From Manihot esculenta (taxonomy: Eukaryota > Streptophyta > Magnoliopsida > Malpighiales > Euphorbiaceae): a stretch of DNA of 64,000 nt. Position 1 is the stretch's first letter. Every line of letters begins with the position of its first letter. Shown here piece after piece: positions 23,770 through 36,087 of the stretch. The stretch lies in the NCBI RefSeq assembly GCF_001659605.2, contig NC_035169.2:16678263-16742262 (forward strand), in the 5' to 3' direction. The notes beneath the pieces are model-generated. The model saw nothing but the letters and a program-made list of their open reading frames with translations, searched no databases and was not told where the DNA came from. The translations under genes and the position numbers were made by a program.

Positions 23770-26052
23770 TGTAACAGCCCGCTTACCGGACCATCACCGG
23801 CACTAGGATCCAGATCGGCTTAAGGCCGCCGGGACCCGTAGTAAGCCACCTGTAAACTCTGTGTACCTGATAAAACCCATACATGATCACACTTAAACTT
23901 AACACTGTTACTTACTCTTCTCTATTATTTTCTTTTTTCTTTCTTTGCTTGACTATCTTTTCTTTTCTTGAAACTTTTCTCATCAACTAAGCCTGGACTA
24001 TGCATGCTCTGTCTGTATGCACTCGAAGAGTGATACCTGCTATGGTACCATACAGTAACTACAGAGATAGAAATACTACCATGCACCAAGCCTAGCTCTC
24101 ATCACAACATTGTCTCAAACATATATAACATAAAAGGATCATGTACAAAGGATAACAAGCACTAGGGCCAAGCACAATACTCTAATACTCTATATAACTT
24201 GCTTTTACATCATTTCTATACATTACATAAACTCTGTACTGTACATTATTATCATGTCCACTATTCTATACTAGTACATATGCGTTTACCCTTGCTTTCT
24301 CTTTCTCTTTCTCTTCTCTGAGGCCCTGAAAAATGGGGTTAGGGAGAGGGATGAGCTACTAAAGCCCAGTGAGCGGAAACCATAAAAACATTTAAAATAT
24401 GCTATAATGAAATGCATCACTGCACAAACATTTCACATCTCAGATTGGACATGACCCCAAAACTCCCTCTGTCGGTGCCCGGCCCCCAAAGGAGCTCACA
24501 CAGGTCTTTCACTAACTACTCATGGTGCCCGACCCTATAAGGGCTCTCACAGGACTCATCCAAGTTAAATGCCCGGCCCCAAAGGAGCTCACACAGGACA
24601 TACAATAATGACAGACTTATGGGCTATTGGAGTCGCCTCGGTCCAATCCACATAAACAAATAATAATGCAATGCCTCAACTTGGTGAATACTAATGCAAA
24701 GCATCCTACATAAACATGGCAGTAATGATGCATGAATCATGCTGAAACATTCATTCACTTAAAACAAAGTTCTGTTCCACTCACCTCTGTCAACTGCTGA
24801 GCAGTCGCTGTAACTCTAACTCTGTGGGCCTCCTTGGTCTCTCGGGTCCGTACCTACACAGGTGGACTCAAATGAGGACCAAACTTACTTAAACATAACT
24901 CTTAATATCTCCCCAAAACCCCTCTAAAACATCATAAGCATGCATGACAAAATGGGCAAAGGAAGGCTGGTCAGGGCACTTTCGGCGGCTGGTTCGGCGG
25001 CCGAAACCTCCCTCCAGAGACGAAACTCATGCATGTTCGGCGGCACCTTCGGCGGCCGAAAGCCTCGTCCAGAGACGAAACTCATGCACTTTCGGCGGCC
25101 GAACTCCCTCTTTCGGCGGCCGAAAGTCTCTTTCTCACCCAAAAGCCTAGCTTTCGGGGGCAAGGTTTGGCAGCCGAAACTGCCTCCACAAGGGGTTCGG
25201 CGGCCGAACCTTGCTTCGGCGGCCGAACCTGGATTCTCCAGAAAGGCAGAATCCCGACCCAACTCAGGGTTCCAGCCTCCAAAAACCTATAAAACACCCA
25301 TAACATGCATACCAACACTTCTCAACTAGCACATAACATATTTCATGCATATAGGGGTCTATAAACTAACTCAAACCCCTAAAACAACAGCAAATAGCAT
25401 ATGCTCAACATATGCTCAACTCAAAGCTCCACCAACAACTAACCCATAAAACTCTCTAAAAACTCTTAAAACTTACTTTAAACATAAGGGGAGGTGAGGA
25501 TCCATGCTTACCTCTTGAAGAACGAGAGGATTGCTGGTCCAAACTTGGAGATGTGGTGGAAAACTACTCAAAGTCTCCAAGTTGCTCAACTTTGCTTCCT
25601 TTTGCTCAAATCTCTAAAACAAAGCTTAAAACATGTTAAAACATGCAAGATTTGAGGAAAACATGAGAAACACACCAAGGAGAGCTTGAACCCACCTTTG
25701 ACCCAAAAACAGAGTGTTTAACACTCAAGTCTCGGGCAAAGGGGCTTTTGTGGTGGCCAACCGACTCTTCCTTCGGCGGCCTAACGTGCATGCAAAACCA
25801 TGCAACTTTCGGCGGCCGAACTTCACCTTCGGCGGCCGAACCTGGCTTTTGTCCCCTTGGCCTTTTCATTTCAAAAACTCACTTTTCTTCCTTAACTCAA
25901 AACATGCAAACATGATAAAAACACTTAAAAACCATCTTAAAAACCTTTCTTATACCCTTAGGGCAAGCTCCGACATCCTCGAATCCCGACTTCCAACGGA
26001 AAATCCGCCGGAACGTAGGAATTCCGATACCGGGGTCTAGCCGGGTATTACA
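23770..26052 (-). repeat. 5' LTR of element C
   Basis: The LTR is 2,283 bp, bounded by TGTAACAGCC and GTATTACA on the plus strand. It has the hairpin array at 24475-24600 and splice-like sites (donor 25512/25511, acceptor 24854/24853, donor 24785/24784, acceptor 24326/24325). TTCGG/CCGAA clusters are near 24979-25230 and 25770-25845. I see no clear TATA at the usual place: the sequence near 25740 reads GGGGCTTTTGTGGTGG where other families have a TATAAA, so this promoter may be weakened. Confidence 0.9.
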
Positions 26053-29000
26053 GCAGGCTGACACGAACTGTGCCACTTCTTTCTTCATTGTTGGCCACCA
26101 ATAAACTTTCTTCAAATCTTGATACATCTTGGTGGCTCCGGGGTGAACGCTGTATCTTGCATTATGAGCCTCCCTCATAATGTCTCCTTTTAGCCCTATG
26201 TCATCTGGTACACACAATCGACTCCCATAGCGGAGGATCCCCTTACTGTCAAATCTGAACTCACTGTCCTTGCCTGACTGAACAGTCCTGGCAATCTTCA
26301 CTAACTCTGGGTCCTCATGCTATTTCTGAGCCACTTGCTCCAGAAACACAGGTGTCACTCTCATCTGGGCCACTAAAGCACCGGTACCAGACAACTCTAA
26401 CTGTAGACCTTCATCAATGAGCTTGTAAAACTCCTTCACCACTAGTCTCCTCTCTGCCGTGATGTGGGATAGACTGCCTAGTGACTTCCGGCTTAGGGCG
26501 TCTGCTACTACATTCGCCTTACCCGGATGATACTGAATCTTGCAATCATAGTCACTCAACAGCTCCACCCATCTCCTCTGTCTCAAGTTCAAATCTCTTT
26601 GACTCAGGATGTACTGCAGGCTTTTATGATCTGTGAAGATCTCACATTTTACCCCATAGAGGTAGTGCCTCCACATCTTGAGTGCAAAGATTACTGCTGC
26701 CATCTCAAGGTCATGTGTGGGGTAATTCAACTCATGCTTCTTTAGCTGCCTAGAAGCATAAGCAATCACCCTCTCATTCTGCATCAGTACACAACCCAGT
26801 CCCACCCGGGATGCATCACAAAAGACTGTAAAGTCCTCTTCACTAGATGGCAGAGCTAAAACTGGTGCTGAAGTCAACCTCTTCTTAAGCTCTTCGAAAC
26901 TCTCTTCGCACTGGTCGGTCCACAGAAACTTCTGATTCTTCCTGGTTAGTCTGGTCAGAGGAGCTGCTATTTTCGAGAAGTCCTGAATGAACCTCCTGTA
27001 GTAACCTGCCAAACCCAAGAAACTCCTGATCTCTGTCACTGAAGTGGGTCTAGGCCAGTTAGCCACAGTTTCTGTCTTCTTGGGGTCCACCTCTATCCCA
27101 TTCTCTGACACTACATGACCCAAGAACGAAATGCTCCTCAGCCAGAACTCACACTTAGAGAACTTAGCATACAAGCCATGTTCCCTCAAGGTCTGCAAAA
27201 CCAACCTCAGATGATGGGCATGCTCCTCTGCATTCCTGGAATACACCAAGATATCATCTATGAAGACAATAGCAAAGTGATCCAGGTACTGACTAAACAC
27301 TCTGTTCATGAGGTCCATGAATGCTGCAGGGGCATTGGTTAACCCGAACGGCATTACCAGGAACTCAAAATGCCCATATCTGGTCCTGAAAGCTGTTTTT
27401 GGCACATCCTCATCTCTGATCCTCAGCTGATGGTACCCAGATCTTAGATCTATTTTGGAGAAACAACCCGCTCCTGCTAGCTGGTCGAATAGATCGTCGA
27501 TCCTTGGCAAAGGGTACTTGTTCTTGGTAGTGACTTTGTTCAACTGTCTGTAGTCGATACAAAGTCTAAGGGATCCATCCTTCTTTCTGACAAACAAAAC
27601 TGGAGCACCCCAGGGTGAGGTACTCGGTCGGATGAAGCCCTTGTCTACCAGCTCTTGCAACTGTTCTTTCAATTCCTTCAACTCGGCTGGAGCCATCCTG
27701 TAGGGAGGGATAGAGATCGGTCGGGTTCCAGGCATCAATTCTATCTCGAACTCTATCTCCCTAGCAGGTGGTAAACCTGGCAACTCGTCTGGGAAGACGT
27801 CTAGAAACTCTCTGACCACTAGCACCGAGGCGGGCTCTCTAACCTGACTGCTAAGCTCTCTCACATGAGCCAAATACCCCTGACATCCCTTCCTAAGCAA
27901 CCTACGAGCCTGAAGAGCTGATATCAGACCTCTAGGTGTACCCCTCCTGTCTCCTCTGAAGACAACCTCTGACCCATCCTGACCTCTGAACCTGACTACC
28001 TTGTCCCTGCAGTCCAAGGTAGCACCATGGGTAGATAACCAAATCATCCCTAGAATGACGTCAAAATCTGTCAAGTCTAGAACCACAAGGTCGGCGGACA
28101 AGCATCTTCCCTCAACAAACACAGGACTACACTGGCAGACTGACTCTGCCACTGATGGATCACACTTGGGTCCACTGACCCAGAGAGGACACTCTAACTC
28201 AGAGATCATCAACCCTAACCTCTGGACGGCTCTCGGTGTAACAAAAGAATGAGATGCACCAGGGTCCATCAAGGCATACACATCTAAACAACCAATGACT
28301 AAGTTACCTGCCACCACGGTGTTAGATGCATCTGCCTCCTGCTGTGTCATCGTGAAGATCCGCACTGGAGCTGATGGACCTTCACCTCTGAAACCCGCTG
28401 AAGAAGAGGCTGCCCCTCTCCCTCTGCCTCTGCCACTGGCCTGAGTCATGGCTGGAGCTGCTGGCTGCGCTACACTACCTGAAGCTGTCTGCTGGGACTG
28501 TGCCATCGGGGCTGCTCTTGGACAATCTCGAGACATATGCCCCTCCTAACCACATCTGTAACAGGCCGTCGTCCCAAACCGACATACTCCTCTGTGTGGC
28601 TTACCACACCTTGCACAAACTGCATTATCCGCACCAGAGCTTGAGCCACTCCCTAGTCCCAGACTGGACTTAACCTTGTTCCAGAACTTGTTCTTCTTAG
28701 ACTTCCTGGGACCTCTGTCCCACTTCTTGCTACCTGAGGTTGCTGCACTCATTGAAGAAGAGCCTGGGGTCTTAGAACCAGAAGGTTGTGCCACTGACTG
28801 TTTAACTGACCCTTGAACGATGGCACTGGCCTCCATTTTCCGAGCCATATCCACTATGGCATAGAAGCTCTCCCTATCTGCTGACTGGATCAAGGAGGAA
28901 TATCTGGAGTGGAGTTTCATGATATACCTCCTTGACCTTTTCTGGTCTGAGTCAAGGCTTTGCCCTGCAAAAGGCAACAGCTCCAAAAATCTGTCTGTGA

Positions 29001-29626
29001 ACTCCTCTACACCCATCTCATCAGTCTGCCTCAACTGCTCAAACTCTATCATCCTCAGCTCCCTTGAACTATCTGGGAAAGCCCATCCTGCAAACTCATT
29101 TGCAAACTCTTCCCAAGACATGCTATCCACTTTCGGGTTCACATAATTCTTGAACCACTCTCGTGCCTTCTTGCACTTAAGTGTGAACCCAGCCATCTGA
29201 ATGGCTCTACTATCATCAGCCCCAATCTCATCTGTGATCACCTTAACCCTCTCCAGATACACAAACGGGTCATCCCCTTTTTCATACTGGGGAGCACCCA
29301 ACTTCATGTAGTCGGTCATCTTGACCTTGCTCCCACTGGCTAAGCTAGGTCAAGAGGTTGGGTAACTGGGGCTGCTGGTTCTGCTGGAGGAGGAGGAGGT
29401 GCAGCATCCCCTGGGGTAGGGTTTGCTGGATTTGGATAGTAAGGTGGAGGTGGATACATTGGGTACTGTGAATATGGTGGGTAGTAGGGTGGGTATGGCA
29501 TCTGTGTGGGATAAGGGCTAAAACTGTGGTAGTCCGATGTGCCTCCCATCGAATACCCAGGGTTTTGTGAGAAGGGTGGGTAGTAAAGTGGCTGAACAAA
29601 TCCCGAGGCCTGAGTGCCTCCTTGGG
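26053..29626 (-). pseudogene. Element B, middle of gag-pol (gag core to integrase zinc finger)
   Basis: This is the upstream part of B's gag-pol between insertions C and D. It reads gag core (28546-29319), then knuckle, protease (DPGA), reverse transcriptase with F-I-D-D, RNase H (26320-28536), and the start of integrase (26058-26301). Breaks seen: TAG at 26320-26322 replacing Gln before H-E-D-P-E; TAG at 28546-28548 inside the zinc knuckle, right after C-Y-R-C-G; and a one-base deletion near 29350 that shifts frame before S-K-V-K-M. B is therefore non-autonomous, but most of the protein is otherwise recognisable. Confidence 0.9.
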
Positions 29627-31885
29627 TGTAACGACCCGAAAATCGGACCGCTACCGGCGCTAGGATCCGGGTCGACTTAAGGCCGCCGGGACCCGTAGCA
29701 AGCCAAACATACATCCTGGAAACCTGTATAATCCCATACATGATCAACAACATGCATAATAATTAAACTTTTCTTTCATACATCCAACTCAACCTGAACA
29801 TACATTACATAACCATAATCATGACCCCTCTGTGGGATCTCAACAATGCCCCAATGGGCAAAACATCATGAGATGAGTTGGCTTACATCTGTATCATCAG
29901 ATATATAAGATCATGCATCAACAAGGAATTACAATACTCATAGGGTCAAGCACATCTATAACCTCAATATACCTCATTACATAACATACTGCAATCTCTT
30001 ACATTACATCATAGTACAATTGTCATGTCCACAATCTAGCTATTACATACACATACTTCAAAACTCTGGCTAACCTCCTGGTCTACCCTGTACCTGCACA
30101 CCTGGGGTTAGGGGAGAGGGGTGAGCTACAAAGCCCAGTGAGCAGAATAGTGAAATCATACATTAAAATTTCATGCCATTATGTAATGCAACACATCACA
30201 ACTAATCACATCTCGGATGGTATTGTCACCAATAGTCCTCTACATAGTCCAACTGTGCCGGGACGTAGAATGGGTACAACCGGTCTTTCCCTTATCATAA
30301 CATATCATAACATACCAATGTGCCAGGGACGTAGAATGGGTACAACCTGGACTTTCTCTTACATCGTGCCAGGGACGTAGAATGGGTACAACCTGGACTT
30401 CCATACCATATCATGCCGTAACATCATCATGCCATATGAGGACTAAAGGATCATCCAATAACCAATCCACATCAACATTATAAATGCAATGCAACATATT
30501 CGTGAATACTAATGCAAACAACCTACTATATCTCATGGCATTCATGATGCATGGATCATGCTCAAAATTCATATTTCATTTATTTTAAAACTTAAGGTTT
30601 ATTCCACTCACCTCTGGCTAGCTCTGACAAACTCTGTAGCAGCTGGCTCACTGCTGGGGTCCTCGGTTCCTCGGGTCCGAACCTACACAGGTGGACTCCA
30701 ATGAGGGACCAAACATACATGAACATAACTCTAATATACTCCCCAAAAAACCCCCTAAAACATCATAAAACAACTACATAAAAACATGCAAGAAATGGCT
30801 GGACAGGGCACTTTCGGCGGCACCTTCGGCGGCCGAAACTCCCAGACAGAGGCGAAACTCATGCATGTTCGGCGGCACCTTCGGCGGCCGAAAGTCCCAG
30901 AAAGAGACGAAAGTCTCTTTTCGGGGGCAACTTCGGCAGCCGAAAGGCCTGCCTCCCCAGCCATGTTCGGCGGCCGAAAGCTCCTTCGGCTGCCGAACCT
31001 GGTTTCTGCCAAAGGGCAGAAACTTGGCTCCTTTATGCACATTTGCCTCCCAAAACCTCAAATCATGCATATAGCTCAACTAAAACATGCATACCAGTTC
31101 CTAGGGGTCCCAAACAATCAAATACCCCAACTACAACACTTCAAACACATAAAAATCAGCATACATTGTTCATCAAAACATCAAAACCCATAAACTCATC
31201 AACAAGCCTAAACATGCATCTCTACCCATAAAACAACTTAATGCTTGTTTAAAACACATAACAAGGGTGGATCCGAGCTTACCTCTTGAAGAAACGAGAG
31301 GAAAGGCGATCCTAGCTTGGAGATGGAGAGATTGAGCTCCTGGAACCTCCAAGTACCCAAAACTTGCTCTTTACTCACAGATCTTCAAAACAGAAGTTAA
31401 AACCCGTGAAAATCATGGAAGATCTAAGGAAAACACTCAAGATCGAGGGAGGGGTGGCGGAGGCTCACCTTGGCCGACAACGGGGGAGAAAAAGCTCGCC
31501 CGTGCGGACCTAAGGGACCCTTTTATAGGTGGCTGGCCAGGCCACGTTCGGGGGCCGAATGTGCCTCCGCATGCATGCCATGTTCGGCGGCCGAACTTGA
31601 CTTTCGGCGGCCGAACCTGGACTTCCCTCACTCATGCTTTCGGGGGCCTAACGTGCCTCCAAAACGCATGCATGTTCGGCGGCCGAACTTGACTTTCGGC
31701 GGCCGAACCTGAGTTTTCCTCCAAAGACTTTTCATGTAAAAACTCATTAAATTTTTATACTTAAAACCATGAAATACCTTAAAACATTTTATGAAAACAT
31801 GATTCTACCCTACTAGAGGCTTTCGACATCCGAGATTCCACCGGACGGTAGGAATTTCGATACCGGAGTCTAGCCGGGTATTACA
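29627..31885 (-). mobile_element. Solo LTR D (Tekay-type), TSD TTGGG
   Basis: A single 2,259-bp LTR (TGTAACGACC to GTATTACA) lies in B's gag, flanked by TTGGG at 29622-29626 and 31886-31890. No PBS or PPT adjoins it, so it is a product of LTR-LTR recombination within one element. It contains three hairpin units (30254-30400), splice-like sites (donor 31283, acceptor 30683, donor 30612, acceptor 30094), TTCGG/CCGAA clusters and a minus-strand TATA near 31528-31537. It is most like F in its repeat unit. Confidence 0.95.
30254..30400 (-). repeat. Three hairpin units in solo LTR D
   Basis: Units begin near 30254, 30319 and 30366 with the core ACGTAGAATGGGTACAAC. On the minus strand units 2 and 3 pair CCAGG with CCUGG. 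Unit 1 pairs CCGG with CCGG: an A is missing from one arm and the partner U from the other. Confidence 0.75.
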
Positions 31886-32170
31886 TTGGGATTCTCCCAT
31901 TCCTTCTTCTGACATACTGACTCCCAGACTGCCATCCCTCCTCTGCTCTACGTCCATATCATCCCCCATGTCCTCTGACGGTCCTCTCTGAACTGTTCCT
32001 CTGACTGATCTGCTTCTACCCAGATCCAAAGACCTTCTAGGGTCTCTCACTACTCTTTCTCTGCTAGACCTACTAGACATTGCCCTAGGCAATGCTGGAG
32101 GACGGGCGCTCGTGCCCTCATCCTCAGGTGGTACTCCAGTCAATCTTGCTGATCGACGAGTTCCTCTCAT
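31886..32170 (-). pseudogene. Element B, N-terminal gag fragment
   Basis: Starts at the Met at 32170 with M-R-G-T-R-R-S-A-R and reads about 93 codons of the Arg/Ser-rich N terminus, ending E-G-M-G-E-S-Q where solo LTR D interrupts. The rest of gag resumes left of 29626. No break is seen in this piece itself. Confidence 0.9.
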
Positions 32171-32419
32171 CCTGTTTTCTGAAAAACAGTACACATCACA
32201 TAAACATTAGCATCATATGGTTCATGTGGGCACACATGAACCCGCATCACACATCATAGCATATCATTCATATCATAGCATTTCACATCATCATGTAAGA
32301 CAGGACTCAACATCCTATCCTAGTGGACATGACCTTCCTATTGTGCTTGACCTTCTATAACATCTATGAGCCCGACACTCTAGGTCCGACCATATGAACC
32401 TAGGGCTCTGATACCATTC
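32171..32419 (-). promoter_or_regulatory. Leader of element B with PBS (32404-32416)
   Basis: Contains the initiator tRNA-Met PBS three bases from the LTR edge and an acceptor-like TGTTTTTCAG ending at 32179. Together with the first gag codons (32145-32170) it is identical by eye to the stub at 4980-5254. Confidence 0.8.
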
Positions 32420-34191
32420 TGTAACGACCTGAAAATCGGACCGCTACCGGCGCTAGGATCCAGATCGGCTTAAGGCCGCCGGGACCCGTAGCAAGCCTGA
32501 CATGCAACCTGTAAACCTGTTTAATCCCATACATGATCAACAATCATACATAAAAATTTAAAACTTTTCTTTCATACATTCTATCATCCACCGAACTCAA
32601 CCTGTGCATGCACTGAACATATACATAATCATAAACTTGACCCCTCTGAGGGATCTCATCAATGCCCCCAATGGGTGGCATAACAAGAGTTGAGTTGGCT
32701 AAACATGGACATCAATAACATTCAGATCATGTTTCAAAAGGGATTACATTAAACTATGGTCAAGCACACTTATAATCTCAATATCCTTACATTACATATC
32801 TATACATCATTATACAACCTGTCATGTCCACTAACTAACTATTACACACATAAGACTTCATTCCACTCACCTCTGGCTAGCTCTGACAGCCACAGAAGCA
32901 GCTGAACTCACTGCTGGGGTCCTCGGTTCCTCGGGTCCAAACCTACACAGGTGGACTCAAATGAGGGACCAACATACTATAACATAACTCTAAAAACATC
33001 CCCCAAAAACCCCCTAAAACATCTCAAAACATCCATGCAAAACGTGCAAGGGAAGGCTGGACAGGGCACTTTCGGCGGCAGGTTCGGCGGCCGAAAGTCC
33101 CTCCAGAGCCGAAAGTCAGGCAGGTTCGGCGGCACCTTCGGCGGCCGAAACTCCCAGACAGAGGCGAAACTCATGCATGTTCGGCGGCACTTTCGGCAGC
33201 CGAAACTCCCAGACAGAGACGAAAGTCTCCTTTCGGGGGCAAGCTTCGGCAGCCGAAAGCTGCCTCCACAAGAGGGTTCGGCGGCCGAAAGTCCCTTCGG
33301 CTGCCGAACCTGATTTCTCCCAAAGGGCAGAAACTTGGTTCAAACATGCACAAATGCCTCCAAACTCCAACCAACATGCATTTAGCTCAACCAAAACATG
33401 CATACAAGCTCCTAGGGGTCTCAAACTACCTTAAACCCCAACTACAACACACATACACAAGCATTTGCAAGCCACATTGTTCATGAACATACATTTATAC
33501 CCATAAACATAACTTTAACCTAAACATGCATTCTACCCCCATGAACTTCATAAAACTTACTTAAAACATAATGTAAGCTAGAGATCGACCCTTACCTCTT
33601 GAAGATCGAGAGTAGAGGCGACCAAACTTGGGTTTGGGAGAGATTTGAGTTCTTGAACCTCAAAGCTCCAAAACTTTGCTCAAAAGCTCAAATCTTCAAA
33701 AAAAAGTTAAAACAAGTGAAAAACTTGAAGGATCTAGAGGAAAAGCATCAAAGATCGGTGAGGGGCGGCGGAGAGCTCACCTTGGCCGAAAATGGGGAAA
33801 AACTCGCCCGTTTTCGGCTAAGGGACCCTTTTATAGTGGCTGGCCAGGCCACGTTCGGGGGCCGAATGTGCCTCCGCATGCATGCCATGTTCGGCGGCCG
33901 AACTTGAGGTTCGGCGGCCGAACCTGGACTTCCCTCACTTATGCTTTCGGGGGCCTAAAGCACACCCGCAACGCATGCATGTTCGGCGGCCGAACTTGAG
34001 GTTCGGCGGCCGAATCTGAGCTTTCCTCCAAGGTTGTTTTTATTCAAAAACTCATTTCCTTTTCATTCAAAATCTTCAAAAACATTAAAACATCTCATGA
34101 AAACATGGTTTTACCCTTCTAGAGGTCTCCGACATCCGAGATTCCACCGGACGGTAGGAATTCCGATACCGAAGTCTAGCCGGGTATTACA
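32420..34191 (-). repeat. 5' LTR of element B
   Basis: It is 1,772 bp, from TGTAACGACC to GTATTACA. It has a donor-like site at 33596/33595, an acceptor-like site at 32943/32942, and a TATA (CCACTATAAAAGGG on the minus strand) at about 33826-33839. Compared with other families it lacks the hairpin array and the second acceptor: sequence matching F's 53930 region jumps to the TTCCACTCACC second donor near 32860-32870. The right flank starts GTAATAATATG; the matching target duplication on the left is lost. Confidence 0.92.
33826..33839 (-). promoter_or_regulatory. TATA box of element B's 5' LTR
   Basis: The minus strand reads CCACTATAAAAGGG. Inverted-repeat motifs with GCCGCC cores lie upstream at about 33855-34015. 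Confidence 0.65.
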
Positions 34192-34917
34192 GTAATAATA
34201 TGTTAGTTTGGATGATTTAAGTCCGTAATTGCTTGGATTATTCAAACATAAGAACACTTGGTGTAAAAACTAAGGAAATTGTATGATCTAACGACATCTC
34301 ATGCGTTTGAGTAGTTAGGATTGGATCTCTCTATTTCTTCATGCAATTAACAATTGTTTTGATGCCTAAGGCCCAAGGACGTTCCTTGGCAATTTGTTAA
34401 TTAGTAATTAATTAGAGGACGTTTCCTAATTAGTTTAATCATAAGGAGAGACATGGTGGTGAGAAGCGTCTTCCATCTCCATAACTAATCTATTGAATCA
34501 ATTAAAAGAAACTAAGTGTCAATGATCAATCCCAACAATTGAAATGGATTGAATTCTTCAACTAGAGCTTTCTTATTATTTATTTCTCTTTTATTTTATT
34601 ATTCGATTATTTTATTGCATTCAGTAGTTGTTTAATTGAATCAATTTCAAAACCCCCCATTTTACTTTCAGTTTCATCTCGTTTTAGTTTTATCTCGTTT
34701 CAGTTTATCTCGTTTTCAGTTTTCTTCTTTTTCAGTTTATTTTTGTTTCAGTTTGTTTTATTGGTCTTGATAAGGAAAATAGGTAAGTTCTCAATTCCCT
34801 GTGGATTCGATCCTTTCACCACTATTTGCAGTTATAAATTGTTGATAACCAGAAAGGTTATTTTTGACCGGTTTCGAAAACCGCAATAAAATCGGTTTCG
34901 AAAACCGCAATAAAAAA
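34192..34917 (+). repeat. Right half of split LTR E (R/U5-like)
   Basis: The segment ends with a CTCAATTCCCTGTGGATTCG motif, a block common near the end of Tat/Athila-type LTRs. Two copies of a CGGTTTCGAAAACCGCAATAAA sequence (about 34870-34915) follow. Poly(T)-rich repeats with CAGTTT-ATCTCG units lie near 34660-34760. I infer it is the continuation of 4193-4979, separated by B; no coding sequence is seen. Confidence 0.45.
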
Positions 34918-35770
34918 TTTCATTCACTTAATTCATGGATGCACCATAATTATACAATTATCTTTGGAAGATGAACGCTATATAGTGATGGTAATGACTA
35001 TAGTGCAATTAGGAGTTTGTTAGAAGTATATGCCTTAAAGTCATAGTTAATAAAAATAATTTGATATAATCTTACATCCCTAGATAATAACAATAGACAA
35101 TTTAGATTAAATATTTTTTTCAATAAATTATTTAAGTTCTATTGCCTATAACTTTTGGTAGTCATTCCATTCTCAAGGAATTACGAATATGATGATGGAA
35201 TGTACTAGTATAAAATATTATAAAAGTGTTTACAGCCATAGGATGTCTTATTGAGAATGGTTCATTCAACCTTATTGGGCATAGTTCATCTAGAGTATTT
35301 GCCTTTGTTGATTAGTATAGAGATACTAAAGATAGTAGAATGGTAAATCTCATACCACAACACATGTAATGTCTAAGCAGATATATGAGTACTCATAGTA
35401 ATGAGTGGACCGAATAAGTGGGGCTTAAATGAAGAACAAATGGAGTTTAGTCCTGTCAATATTCGTTCATTTAGATTATAATAATGTATATAATTAGAGC
35501 TGAGATGATACTTGTCTCATCTATAGGTGGTTCAAGATTTACAAGTGTATAATTTATAAAATTAATTAGATTTTTTTATTATTTGAAATGTAATATCTAA
35601 ATTTAATTATTTTTTTCATTTAATTATTTTCATTTAATTTTTGTGATACTTTTTTAGTTGTACTTTTATTATATTAGCAAATTTGCAATTGAGACCTGAA
35701 TGATTTTTCATTGTGTTTTATAATTAGTATACCATTAATTAGTAATTTAATTTTAATAGTTGATGGGGGT
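34918..35770 (+). mobile_element. Copia-type PPT and LTR, right copy of the 177-bp duplication
   Basis: 34918-35094 repeats 4016-4192. The LTR starts TGTTAGAAGTATATGCC at 35018 and continues with typical copia LTR text (for example GCCTTTGTTGATTAGTATAGAGATAC near 35300) to an unclear end before the Tat-type RT fragment. The extent past about 35560 is uncertain. Confidence 0.5.
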
Positions 35771-35774
35771 ATGG

Positions 35775-36087
35775 GAATATCACCTGTGTCATCTTCTAGA
35801 GACCTGCTTTTCACTACCATATCGTCCATGTATATTTCAACAATTGATCCCACCAAGTCTTTGAAAATGCCTGACACCAACTTTGGTAGGTCGCCCTTAC
35901 ATTCTTTTGTCCAAACGACATCACCTTGTAACAAAAAACTCCTTCATCAGTGATGAAAGCAGTTTTTTCTGTATCTTCGGTGTCCATCAAGATCTGGTGG
36001 TAACCTAAAATAATATCAAGAAAGGAGACCACCACTTGTCCTGAGGTAGAGTCTACTAACCTATCGATGGACGAGAGTGGATGGTGA
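35775..36087 (-). pseudogene. Tat/Retand-type gypsy reverse transcriptase fragment (element G, downstream part)
   Basis: Read on the minus strand it gives P-L-S-S-I-D-R-L-V-D, then VVSFLDIILGYHQILMD, EKTAFITDEGVFCYKVM, and in a shifted frame VEIYMDDMVVKSRSLED. These are RT blocks of the Tat/Retand lineage, with the catalytic Y-M-D-D still readable. A frameshift lies near 35880 and the segment stops soon after the YMDD block. It continues the RT start at 55756-55960; element F lies between them. Confidence 0.8.

Larger units (their letters stand above)
17725..26052 (-). mobile_element. Element C: Tekay-type gypsy, deleted at its 3' end, TSD GCAGG
   Basis: The target duplication GCAGG is at 17720-17724 and 26053-26057. 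The 5' LTR (23770-26052) is complete at 2,283 bp. The 3' LTR keeps only about 1,310 bp (17725-19034) and is joined directly to the middle of integrase. The PPT, the end of pol and about 970 bp of LTR are gone. Gag has a frameshifting deletion and the protease region an in-frame deletion. C cannot make a full protein or a proper 3' end. Confidence 0.92.

Noticed and set aside
32860..32875. B's missing LTR segment as a spliced (intron-less) retrocopy
   Set aside because: The join does not fall at the donor and acceptor sites; the donor and some intron bases remain. It is a deletion.
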